Origin: Verrucomicrobiales bacterium
Lineage (GTDB): Bacteria; Verrucomicrobiota; Verrucomicrobiia; Verrucomicrobiales; DEV007
Direction: 5' to 3'
DNA: 64,000 bases
Assembly (NCBI GenBank): GCA_029213005.1
Contig: JARGPI010000027.1
Span: forward strand, 1 to 64,000
Under the pieces are notes generated by a model that was not told the origin of the DNA, made no database searches, and was given only the letters and a program-made list of their open reading frames with translations. Position numbers and translations under genes: made by a program. Each line of letters begins with the position of its first letter. Position 1 is the first letter of the stretch. Positions 24,831 through 33,047 of the stretch are shown here, in pieces.

Positions 24831-25865
24831 ATGAAACAAACCAAACGAATCTGGGAGATCATAGTTGGCGTGTTTGTGGTGATGGGGATACTGGTATCCA
24901 TATTCACTGCCGCGTGGATGATTCGTGACGGTCTAACGAAAACCTACCCGATAACGATTCATGTGAATGAGGTTGGGGGGCTTGAAAAAGGGGCCCCGGT
25001 GGAGATGGGTGGATTGAAAATTGGGGAAGTGTCGGATCGGCCCCGGTTCAAAAATGACTACACAGCTCTGTTAGTTCCTCTGGAAATCGAAAGCGGAGTT
25101 CAAATCCCCGAGGGTGTGATGGTGTTGATCGACCGGCGTGAGCACGACGGATCGAGCTTCGTAAGAATGACGTTGCCTAAAGAAGCTCCGGCCCGTTTTG
25201 TCCAGGCTGACGATTACCTGAACGGTTTCCGTTTGGACCGGGAGGAGTTGAAACAAAAAGGGTTGAATGACTCCTTGGAAAAGTTCCAGAACTCGATGGA
25301 ATCACTGAACTCCACTTCAACGACGCTGGAACGCTTGATTACCTTATTGGAGAATAAAGGGGAGGCGGGAGTGCCGGCTCCGCGATCGCTTTCCTCTATC
25401 AATCGAAGTATGGAGTCCTTCGAGCAAACCAACCTGAAAATGAGTCATACCATCGATAGGCTCGATGCACTGTTGCTGACAACCGGGGAGGGGATGAAGC
25501 GTGTCGATTCCTCGATTACTAAGTTTGATCGCACCATGGCGGAATTTGATACCATGGCGAAGACCGGCGACCGTTCATTTCAAAAAATCTATGATCTGGC
25601 GGATCGGAACACGGAGACCTCAGAGGATTTTCATCTCGCCGTGAATGAGTTTCGCTCTTTTCTATATGATCTGGATCCAATTGTTTCTTCAATCAGAGAT
25701 GGAAACGGTCTATTGAAAACTTTAGCGGAAGATGAGTGTCTCGACCACGACATCAAGTCTTTTGCAAATAAACTCGAAAAACACGGCGTCCTGTTTTATC
25801 CCCGGGAAAAGAAGAGGAGTTCGGAGCCGCGTCCCGGTAATCACCGTTTGCTTGGTCGGCGTTAG
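24831..25865 (+). CDS. MlaD/MCE family lipid-transport protein
   Basis: A 344-residue protein with an N-terminal transmembrane anchor (about 9-30) and one MCE domain (about 38-115, with GLEKGAPVEMGGLKIGEV). A long helical, coiled-coil-prone segment follows (about 140-310). This is the MlaD-like architecture of periplasmic lipid-shuttling proteins. No MlaE permease or MlaF ATPase is adjacent, which is unusual for MCE genes. Instead it converges on an RND/MMPL permease with a 4-bp overlap. The ATG at 24831 follows a GGGG ribosome binding site. Confidence 0.88.
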   Translation: MKQTKRIWEIIVGVFVVMGILVSIFTAAWMIRDGLTKTYPITIHVNEVGGLEKGAPVEMGGLKIGEVSDRPRFKNDYTALLVPLEIESGVQIPEGVMVLIDRREHDGSSFVRMTLPKEAPARFVQADDYLNGFRLDREELKQKGLNDSLEKFQNSMESLNSTSTTLERLITLLENKGEAGVPAPRSLSSINRSMESFEQTNLKMSHTIDRLDALLLTTGEGMKRVDSSITKFDRTMAEFDTMAKTGDRSFQKIYDLADRNTETSEDFHLAVNEFRSFLYDLDPIVSSIRDGNGLLKTLAEDECLDHDIKSFANKLEKHGVLFYPREKKRSSEPRPGNHRLLGRR

Positions 25866-28150
25866 GAGACGGGCGCTTCTTTTTTCTCGTAGCGCCGGGG
25901 TTGATCGTCTCGAAAGTCGTAGTCGGGAATCGGTTTCTTCTTTTGAAAGCCTTTTCGAAAGATTCCCTGAATTATTGCGGGCAGCAGGATTAGATCGCCG
26001 ACCAGAGCGACGACGAGGACCACACCTGAAAAGACAGCAAAACGCATCGATGGTTCAAAGTCGCTGAGAAAGAAGGCCATCATGCCGAGGCTGATAATCA
26101 GAGTGGTCTGGAGGATCGCGACCGCGCAATTTTCAAACGCATAGCGAACGGCATTTTCCAGGTATTCGTATTTGCGGAGCCCTCTCGATAGCCAGGTAAG
26201 GAAGTGGACTGTATCATCGACCGCGATACCAAATGCCACTGCGGCAATCATCATGGTGGCAATGTCGATCCGGAAATCAATCCACCCGAGAATGCCAAAA
26301 AAGACGACAAGAGGGAACAGATTACCTATCATTGCAATCAGGCCGAGAGAGATGCTTCTCATCAAGATCATGATGATCGGGGTGATCACAAGAAAGGCGC
26401 AGAGAAAGGAACGCAATAGTTGATTGACCAGTCCATCCTGCGAGTTGGAAAAGAGCTGAAACACTCCGGTTAAGTAGATATCGGGTTGATGGCGTTCCCG
26501 AATCTCAGAGTCCAGTGCGGTTTCTGCGATCAACTGATGGATCTGCGCTTGAAAAACTGATTCACTAGGGTCCGGCTCGAGAGGGTGCCGTACCGCTATT
26601 CTCCATTGGTACCTTCCGTCTTCGTAGATGCCTAGTCCGCTTTTCTCCGCTTTTTTCCAGACTTCATCGACCGATTCGTTGCGCAGTAGATGATAGAAAA
26701 TTGACGGAGAGAATACCGAATATTCCGGATTGAGAGCGCGAACTTTGTCGGCGGTTTTCCCAATAATTTGAAACTGAGTTTCCAGATCAACCGCGCCGTG
26801 AAAGGTCATCAGCAATTCGGATCCCATCACGGACCCCATTTTTGACTCAAACCATTGTTTATTGATTTGGTAGCGGGACTCCTCCGCAAAAAATGAGCCC
26901 ATTCGAATGTCGGAATGGAGCCGATTTAATCCGAAACCGGAAAACAGAAATAAGGAAAGCAGAGCTGTGGTAACTGGCCATTTCCTCCGGGTGGTCAAAT
27001 GGAGCAACCAGTTCACGAACGTTTTCTGTAGTTGAAGACGCGGTTTTGCATTCGGTTTCAGCAGAATGAGTATCGCAGTGGTCGACGTCAGGACGATGAC
27101 CATTGAAATCAATACGGCGCAGGTTCCGAAGACTGAAAATTTTCGCACCACTTCGATGTTACTGGTCAGTAACGCGGTAAACCCGATGACGGTGGTTAGT
27201 GAGGCTGCCACGGTAGGGAGCCATCCATTGGAAATGGCATCCCGCCATGCCCGGTTTTTGTCGCCATGTTTGTGGAGCGACTCCATGTAGTAATTGACGA
27301 GATGGATCACGTTCGACATGGCGAGGAGCTGCGCCAGGCTGGGAACCATAGACAGCATATTTCCCATGGTGCTACCTCCAAAATGAATCGCTGCGATAGA
27401 GAGTGCTGCGGCGAGCCCACTGACACTGAAGGCGGCTATGGCGAGTAGCGGACTTCTGAGAAAGAACCAGGCAATCAGTAGAGAAATCAGCGATGATATC
27501 GGGGTGATGACCTTGAGAACCTTGCGGGTTTCTTCATTCGCGCAGATCGACAGAAAGCAGGGGCCGGCATACCTCGGCTCGACTTGAGGAGGTATCGTTT
27601 CGCGGACGATGCGATCGACCATATCGAATATAATCACCCGGTTGTTAGCGCCGAATTTGGTGCACTCGATAATGAGGACTCCGGTAGCGCCTTCTCTTGA
27701 AGTTAGGTAGCCGGTCATGGCGGCGGTGGCTTCCTTCCGGAAGGCTGGGTCGGACGAGTAGGTTTCCCCGAAGGATTCGATAAATGTCCCGAGGCTGACG
27801 ATACTGCCGACCAGAGGGCTCTCTCCGGTCTGGAAGGCCCGCATCCGGTCCGCCTTGATAATCTTTTCGGTTAAGGTGCGGAAAAGCGGGTCTTCTTTGT
27901 CAGCTCCCTCCCAGCTGACGTGAATGGAATCGTGGTTTTTGAAACGGTTCGCAAAGTCGTTAAAGATTTGGCGTTCTTCCGTTCCTTCCGGCAACCAGGG
28001 GCTGACGGAACCGCTGGATACCCGGAGGTCTTTCAAGGTAAAGAAGACCAGAGGCAGTAGGTAGAAAGATATACCAACGATTACCCAGGCTATGAGTCTC
28101 GCTTTATTCTCGGGGAGATTGGAAAATATTACCGAGTTTTTTGAGCTCAT
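25862..28150 (-). CDS. RND/MMPL family permease
   Basis: A 762-residue transporter with 12 predicted membrane helices in two repeats: TM1, a large periplasmic loop, then TM2-6, and the same again. Conserved segments include MLSMVPSLAQLLAMSNVIHLVNYY in the first half and AFGIAVDDTVHFL in the second, the latter carrying the proton-relay Asp pair. This matches the COG1033 predicted-exporter (MMPL/HpnN-like) group, which often moves lipids or hopanoids. The substrate is unknown. The neighbouring MCE gene, though on the opposite strand, is also a lipid-transport type, making a lipid substrate plausible. Confidence 0.88.
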   Translation of the reverse strand: MSSKNSVIFSNLPENKARLIAWVIVGISFYLLPLVFFTLKDLRVSSGSVSPWLPEGTEERQIFNDFANRFKNHDSIHVSWEGADKEDPLFRTLTEKIIKADRMRAFQTGESPLVGSIVSLGTFIESFGETYSSDPAFRKEATAAMTGYLTSREGATGVLIIECTKFGANNRVIIFDMVDRIVRETIPPQVEPRYAGPCFLSICANEETRKVLKVITPISSLISLLIAWFFLRSPLLAIAAFSVSGLAAALSIAAIHFGGSTMGNMLSMVPSLAQLLAMSNVIHLVNYYMESLHKHGDKNRAWRDAISNGWLPTVAASLTTVIGFTALLTSNIEVVRKFSVFGTCAVLISMVIVLTSTTAILILLKPNAKPRLQLQKTFVNWLLHLTTRRKWPVTTALLSLFLFSGFGLNRLHSDIRMGSFFAEESRYQINKQWFESKMGSVMGSELLMTFHGAVDLETQFQIIGKTADKVRALNPEYSVFSPSIFYHLLRNESVDEVWKKAEKSGLGIYEDGRYQWRIAVRHPLEPDPSESVFQAQIHQLIAETALDSEIRERHQPDIYLTGVFQLFSNSQDGLVNQLLRSFLCAFLVITPIIMILMRSISLGLIAMIGNLFPLVVFFGILGWIDFRIDIATMMIAAVAFGIAVDDTVHFLTWLSRGLRKYEYLENAVRYAFENCAVAILQTTLIISLGMMAFFLSDFEPSMRFAVFSGVVLVVALVGDLILLPAIIQGIFRKGFQKKKPIPDYDFRDDQPRRYEKKEAPVS

Positions 28151-28290
28151 CGCACTTTTCGGAAAGAAAAGTAAAGTAAGCTAAACGGTCATAAGTTCTA
28201 GGAATAATACTAATTGTTTAAAATATTAGTCAGTATATCTAAGAAAGTAAGGAGAGTTTATTAAAAAACTCCTTAACCGGGATTGATTGC

Positions 28291-29154
28291 CTACAGATTG
28301 GAAGGCGGAAGAAAATTGGGCTTCTCGACGAGGATCGGCCAGTTTTTCTCGATTGAGGTATGGTGAACCCAGCCGACCAGATCGCCGGGTATCGAAGCGT
28401 AGATCCACGGTCCGGTGTCTTCCAGAATGCGAATTTCGGAGCCTTCCGGAAGTCCGATTATGGGATCCGAGTCGGGAGCGGGGGAAACCAGGGCTGACGT
28501 TTCTCCCACGATCACAGTTGCGAAGTTCCGGGGCGCCAGCTGATTTTCCCGATAGGAAGCCAGCCAGAAGAACCCGATCGAAAAGACGCCTCCGAAGAAT
28601 AAGGTCACCCAGTAGAGTGGTTTAAACGTCCGGCGTTTCCCGAGGAAAAGCCACAGCAGTGAGAAAAGCGCTCCCCATAGAGACAACCAGAAAGCCCATT
28701 GTAGGCTGACGGGGGAGATTCTGAGAAGCATTTGCTGCCATTCGGCGGCGCTGAACTCGAGAAGTCCCTGTTGGCGACGGAGAAATTCGAAATTTTGTCG
28801 GACTTCCGGCATTTCCGGGGTGAGGAGCGAGGCTCGCCGGAACCAGAGGGCTGCAGTCCCCGGGGAGCCATTTCGGAAATAGGCGGTCCCGAGATTCAGA
28901 TAGAGGGAATCGGAGGACTGACCACCGGCGACGAGCAGTTGATACAGCTGGATGGCATCGGAAAAATTTCCTTTTTCAAAGGCGATATTACCCTCTTCGT
29001 AGACCTGATTGATCAGTGATTTGTCCGATTCAAAAGCCTTCTGAAGGGCTGCCGGAGACAGTTTGGAAAACGAAGACAGTGGTCCCTCAATTGCCTGTAG
29101 AGTTGACAGGCAAAAGACCGGCAGGATAAGAAATATAAGTTTGGTGAAATTCAA
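28291..29154 (-). CDS. TPR protein with SH3-like domain, BatE-like
   Basis: A protein of about 287 residues. The chosen TTG start at 29154 gives a clean signal peptide and has GGAG 4 bp upstream; a TTG at 29196 would add 14 residues. Two or three TPR units cover about 40-125. Two transmembrane helices follow (about 145-165 and 175-197), then a bacterial SH3-like domain (about 210-285) ending GWVHHTSIE. This order resembles BatE-type proteins of Bacteroidetes and Verrucomicrobia aerotolerance operons, but BatA, BatB and BatD are absent. It follows the RND permease on the same strand. Confidence 0.72.
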   Translation of the reverse strand: MNFTKLIFLILPVFCLSTLQAIEGPLSSFSKLSPAALQKAFESDKSLINQVYEEGNIAFEKGNFSDAIQLYQLLVAGGQSSDSLYLNLGTAYFRNGSPGTAALWFRRASLLTPEMPEVRQNFEFLRRQQGLLEFSAAEWQQMLLRISPVSLQWAFWLSLWGALFSLLWLFLGKRRTFKPLYWVTLFFGGVFSIGFFWLASYRENQLAPRNFATVIVGETSALVSPAPDSDPIIGLPEGSEIRILEDTGPWIYASIPGDLVGWVHHTSIEKNWPILVEKPNFLPPSNL

Positions 29155-29294
29155 AACGCTCCATTCCAAGCTTCGTGATCCTAATACGAAGATCAAAGTG
29201 TTTTTTTAGGCAGCGGCGAAATTGCTGAGGTCAAAAAAAGCGTTGATAAGCTGGCAAGACCATCGAATTTCTCATTAAATAGAATTCAACTGCT

Positions 29295-29738
29295 ATGGAT
29301 TATCTGGACTGTGCTCAGGAAGTTATCGATAACATGCTCGGTTACCTGGGGTTTGTTACAACTGTGGAAATAGATCGGGAGAACCGAACCATTAACGTCA
29401 ATTCCGGGGAGCCGAACCTGCTGATCGGTCATCATGGAGATCGTCTCGAAGAACTTCAGTATCTGGCGAACCGTATCGTTCAGGACCGGGTGCCTGACGC
29501 TCCCAAATTTCGAGTCGATATCGATTTTTACCGGGCTTCGTTCGAAGAGCGAATGATCGAGGAGGCGGAACATGTCGCTGCAAAAGTGATCAATACCCGC
29601 GAGTCCGCGAAACTTGAGCCGATGAATTCCTATCATCGCCGGATCATCCACAATCACTTCAAAAATCATGACCAGGTCAAGACCTGGAGCCCGGGTGATT
29701 CCGCCCGTTTGAAGCGGATCACGATCATGCCGAAATAG
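29295..29738 (+). CDS. KH-R3H RNA-binding protein, Jag/KhpB-like
   Basis: A 147-residue protein with a KH domain (about 10-80, LLIGHHGDRLEELQYL carrying the GxxG-type loop) and an R3H domain (about 88-147, with SYHRRIIHNHF). It lacks the Jag-N domain of the usual Jag/KhpB/EloR proteins, giving a short form. Family members bind RNA and in Firmicutes affect cell elongation. The usual yidC-rnpA-rpmH neighbours are not here. It converges on the coiled-coil protein gene with an 8-bp gap. Confidence 0.85.
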   Translation: MDYLDCAQEVIDNMLGYLGFVTTVEIDRENRTINVNSGEPNLLIGHHGDRLEELQYLANRIVQDRVPDAPKFRVDIDFYRASFEERMIEEAEHVAAKVINTRESAKLEPMNSYHRRIIHNHFKNHDQVKTWSPGDSARLKRITIMPK

Positions 29739-29746
29739 CCTTCTTC

Positions 29747-32572
29747 TCAGGAGTTCGAAGGCTCAATCGTTTCGTTGTATTTTTCCTGGTGGAGTCTTTT
29801 TGCCTCTGCCACCCATTGATCGACCGGGACATGACCGTTTCCGTTGACGCTTAGGATTCGGCGGAAATGTTCGATTTGGCGATCATTCCACAGAGCGATT
29901 TGTTTGAAACGATAGATCCCGAGGTGGTGGAGTCTCTCGACAAAGTGTTCGGTTAGGCTCTCTATCCCGCCCAGCTCGTCAACTTCCCGGGGACGATGAG
30001 TGAAGATGGGACCCAGGAGGCGGTCGATCTGCACGGTCGCATCACCACCGGCGTGTCCCGGGGTGTTCCCATTCGACTGGGAGCGGTGAGTATCGAGATC
30101 GATTCGAGGGCTGAGGTGTTCGCCGTAATCTTTGAGGTGGAGATCGATCGCCTGGGCGACCCATTGATCCCGCTCGATCCGGTCTTTGAAGGTGAGTCTT
30201 CTGCCGAATTCTTTGATTTGTTCGAGGTTCCACGCTGCGATTTGCCGGAACCGGTAGACTCCATGCTCGTGAAGTTTCTTTTCGAGGACTTCCGCAATTC
30301 CATTGATTCGCTTGAGGTCATCGATTTTGTCGGGCTTCCCGGTATAGATAAATCCGAGCGCCGCATCCTCCACGATTTTGTCATCGTGGAAAGGGTTCGA
30401 GTTCGCTTTGAGCGCTGCAATTTCTGTTTCCCGTTCCTCCAGCTGTTTGAAGACGGGGCGCAGCGTTTCCAGTTCGTCGACTCGCTCGATCAGTTTCTGT
30501 TCGAGTTCCTCGATTTGAGCCTCCCGGTCCCTTTCCAGGGAGTGCAGCCTTTGTTCGAGTTCCTCGATGCGAAGTTCCGCCGCGATCCGTTTCTCCTTTT
30601 CGGGCCGGAGTTCCTTCAGCTCGCCGTCGCGCTCTCCCAGGTACCATTCCAGCTCGGAGATCCGTTTGTCCGGGGCCTCGCTGCGAAGTTGGTTCAGTTC
30701 GCCGTCGCGTTCGCCGAGCAACCATTCGAGTTCCTGGATCCTCTGGCCCATTTCCCCTTTGATGGCTTCTCTTTCGTCGCGCAAAACATTCAGTTTTGAA
30801 TCGCGATCCTCCAGAGCTCCACCGATTTCGCTGAGCGTGAGGCGGGCACCCTGATTCTCTTTCAAATCGGTTTCCAGCGTCTCGATGGCGTGGTTTTTGT
30901 CATTGAGATCACTTTCCAGTTCATTGATCCGGTTTTCGAGAGAGAATCGATCGGTCCTTTCCCGCTCCAATTCCCGCTCCCGGTTGAAAAGCTGTTCCTC
31001 CAATTCGGAAATGCGGCTTTCGGTGGCGGCCAGCTTTTTGACTTCGCGACGGAGATTGACGAGCTCGGTTTCGCTTTGGCTCGCGTTTCCGGTGAATTGG
31101 GTGATTTCGGAATCCCGCGCGGCGATGGTCTCCTCAAGTTCGCTGATGCGGCTCTCCAGCGATTCACGGAGGCTTTCTCTCTCGCTGCGGAGGTGATTGA
31201 CCTCTTCATCCCGCTTTTCGAGAATGACATCGACCTCATCGAGTAACTGCCGGGCACCCTGTTTGTCGGTTAAATCCGATTCCAGAATCTGTATTTTGGC
31301 GGTTTTTTCCGACGTTTCCATCTCCAGATCGTTAATCCGGTTTTCCAGTTCGATCTGATGACGCTTGTGATAATCGAGGTCGCGGTCCCGGTCCCCGAGG
31401 GTTTCCTCCAGTTCGTCCAGCTTTGAGCCGTAGCCTTCGCGAACCTGGAGTTCCGACTTGAGATAGGAAATTTCGTTGCCCTGCTGTTCAGAAAGGTGAG
31501 TCAGTTCGCTGATTTTACTCTCTCCTTCAGAGATCCGGCGTTCCAGTTCGGTTCTTATCGTTTCTCTATCATGGTGTAGTTGATTGACTTCGGTATTGCG
31601 ATGGGAAAGCAGGTTTTCCAATTCCAGAGAACGTTCCGAGACTCCGTCTTTTTCGGCCAATTCGATCTTAAAGGCATAGAGCGCGTTTTCTTTTTCCTCC
31701 AGCTCGAGTTCGAGAACATTGATCCGGGTCTCGAGCTCGACCCGATAGGTTTCATCGTCGCTGGTTTGTTGATTCAATAAGTCGAGTTTGTTATAGAGTT
31801 CGTCGATCTCCCGGGCCTTTTCTGTGAGTGCATGATGCTCAACGCAGACCCGGTCGTGTTCGCGGTTTATTGACTCGAGCTGTTGCTTCAGATCAGCGAG
31901 ATTGGCATCCCGTTCGTGGTCTTTTTCATAGTGAGCTTCGATAGCGGTTTTATGATCGAAAGTGAGGTCGCCGATTTGTTGATCCCGCCGGTTCAAAGCT
32001 TCCTCCAGTTCCACGATCTTTTTCGCCATCCGTCCGTGGGGCGACAGGTCGTTTTTGAGAGCTTCGATCTCGTAGTCCCTGCCTTGCAGCTCGTTTTCGA
32101 GCGTTTCTTTTTCGTTGATACTGTGAGCGATGTCACTTTTCAGGCCGGTGATTTCCGCCGTTTGTTGAGCCAAGTTTTTTTTGTAGTTCGCTTCGGTTTT
32201 GTCGAATCGGGAGATCCGGATTTTCAGGTCCTTGAGGAGTTGGTCCCGGTTGGAAACCTGTAGTGCCCATCTTTGCTTTTCGGTAGCAAAGGTTCGGGAC
32301 AGTTCTTCGAGCAATGTGGCCTGTCGGTCAGTGACGGCGGTGAGGCGTTTTGATAGTGAGATTTGTTTGGTCCGTGATTGGCGGATGCTACTGAGCGATT
32401 GGTTTCGCCAAAGTAGACAGGCGATCCAAAGCCCGATGAGAAGAAATAGCCACGGGGGGCTGTAATAGAGGAATTCCTTTATATAGGTAGTACTGCTCTC
32501 AGGGGTGGTCTGGGCAGCAATGGAGGCTATCCCGATTAAGATTGACGGGGTGGAAATGGAAGAGAGGATCAT
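29747..32572 (-). CDS. Giant coiled-coil protein with two C-terminal HhH-like domains
   Basis: A 941-residue protein. The N-terminus has two hydrophobic segments (about 5-20 and 38-56, the latter a clear anchor). A Glu/Arg/Leu-rich coiled coil spans about 60-735, with internally repeated phrases such as LEETLGDRDRDL and ELEWLLGERDGEL. Two copies of a roughly 75-residue domain end the protein, at about 745-815 and 845-930. Each contains LKRINGIAEVLEKKL or a variant, then YRFRQIA.W and a W-x-AQA segment. This matches the helix-hairpin-helix-like module annotated as flap-endonuclease-like. The role is unknown; a membrane-tethered DNA- or envelope-organising scaffold is possible. Confidence 0.75.
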   Translation of the reverse strand: MILSSISTPSILIGIASIAAQTTPESSTTYIKEFLYYSPPWLFLLIGLWIACLLWRNQSLSSIRQSRTKQISLSKRLTAVTDRQATLLEELSRTFATEKQRWALQVSNRDQLLKDLKIRISRFDKTEANYKKNLAQQTAEITGLKSDIAHSINEKETLENELQGRDYEIEALKNDLSPHGRMAKKIVELEEALNRRDQQIGDLTFDHKTAIEAHYEKDHERDANLADLKQQLESINREHDRVCVEHHALTEKAREIDELYNKLDLLNQQTSDDETYRVELETRINVLELELEEKENALYAFKIELAEKDGVSERSLELENLLSHRNTEVNQLHHDRETIRTELERRISEGESKISELTHLSEQQGNEISYLKSELQVREGYGSKLDELEETLGDRDRDLDYHKRHQIELENRINDLEMETSEKTAKIQILESDLTDKQGARQLLDEVDVILEKRDEEVNHLRSERESLRESLESRISELEETIAARDSEITQFTGNASQSETELVNLRREVKKLAATESRISELEEQLFNRERELERERTDRFSLENRINELESDLNDKNHAIETLETDLKENQGARLTLSEIGGALEDRDSKLNVLRDEREAIKGEMGQRIQELEWLLGERDGELNQLRSEAPDKRISELEWYLGERDGELKELRPEKEKRIAAELRIEELEQRLHSLERDREAQIEELEQKLIERVDELETLRPVFKQLEERETEIAALKANSNPFHDDKIVEDAALGFIYTGKPDKIDDLKRINGIAEVLEKKLHEHGVYRFRQIAAWNLEQIKEFGRRLTFKDRIERDQWVAQAIDLHLKDYGEHLSPRIDLDTHRSQSNGNTPGHAGGDATVQIDRLLGPIFTHRPREVDELGGIESLTEHFVERLHHLGIYRFKQIALWNDRQIEHFRRILSVNGNGHVPVDQWVAEAKRLHQEKYNETIEPSNS

Positions 32573-32593
32573 GGTGGAGAATTGATTGGGTGG

Positions 32594-32857
32594 TTAGCCT
32601 TTCCGGGAGAGTCGGGCGGCTTTTTCTTCATACTTAAGGCAGGCGGTCTCTCTGGTGTTGAGAATTCGGGCGAGTCTCCGGTTCTCATCCTGAAGCCGGG
32701 ATGATTCATCGTTAAATCCTTTCCATATGATCCATCCGATCAAGAGGCCGACGATGGCGAACAACAGATAGCAAATAAGTGCCGCGAGCATGAAGATTGG
32801 GTTCGGGCCATCCGAATTCGCCAGAATGAGGAGAAATTCGTGATTCATAGTTATCAT
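32594..32857 (-). CDS. Small single-pass membrane protein with coiled coil
   Basis: An 87-residue protein from the ATG at 32857; another ATG at 32848 is also possible. One transmembrane helix (about residues 22-44) is followed by a short charged helix (NDESSRLQDENRRLARIL). A longer reading frame upstream, to 32965, starts inside a repeat element and encodes the peptide dictated by that repeat, so I regard it as spurious. It precedes the giant coiled-coil gene on the same strand by 21 bp and may form a complex with it (inference). Confidence 0.55.
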   Translation of the reverse strand: MITMNHEFLLILANSDGPNPIFMLAALICYLLFAIVGLLIGWIIWKGFNDESSRLQDENRRLARILNTRETACLKYEEKAARLSRKG

Positions 32858-32929
32858 TATTTCAGATTTTGGAGTTAAAACAAAGCCGTAATCTTGGTTT
32901 TGCGCTCCAAAAGCCCGCTGAAAGGGGAG

Positions 32930-32964
32930 TGTACCCTGTACAATCCGGGACTGTACCCTGTACA
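32930..32964. repeat. 35-bp TGTAC element, copy 2
   Basis: TGTACCCTGTACA (32930-32942), spacer ATCCGGGAC, TGTACCCTGTACA (32952-32964), then ATCG. Both units are in the same orientation. It lies about 70 bp before the small membrane protein gene and 83 bp before the divergent GntP permease. Confidence 0.88.
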
Positions 32965-33047
32965 ATCGCGCTTTTTTTCTGGTTTACACGGTCCCGTTGA
33001 TTTGTCAGTTTCAACCGGTTGTCCTATAAACGAAAACAAAAAGCTAA

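Noticed and set aside
28247..28273. AAGG/CCTT hairpin after the BatE-like gene
   Set aside because: The stem has a bulge and only weak T content after it on the reverse strand; not convincing as a terminator.
29996..30799. 267-aa forward-strand frame
   Set aside because: It is antisense to the giant coiled-coil protein; the Phe/Asp-rich repeat is the mirror of Glu-rich heptads.
32858..32965. N-terminal extension of the small membrane protein into repeat copy 2
   Set aside because: It would start at a TTG in the repeat and translate the repeat itself; the ATG at 32857 or 32848 leads directly to the membrane helix.
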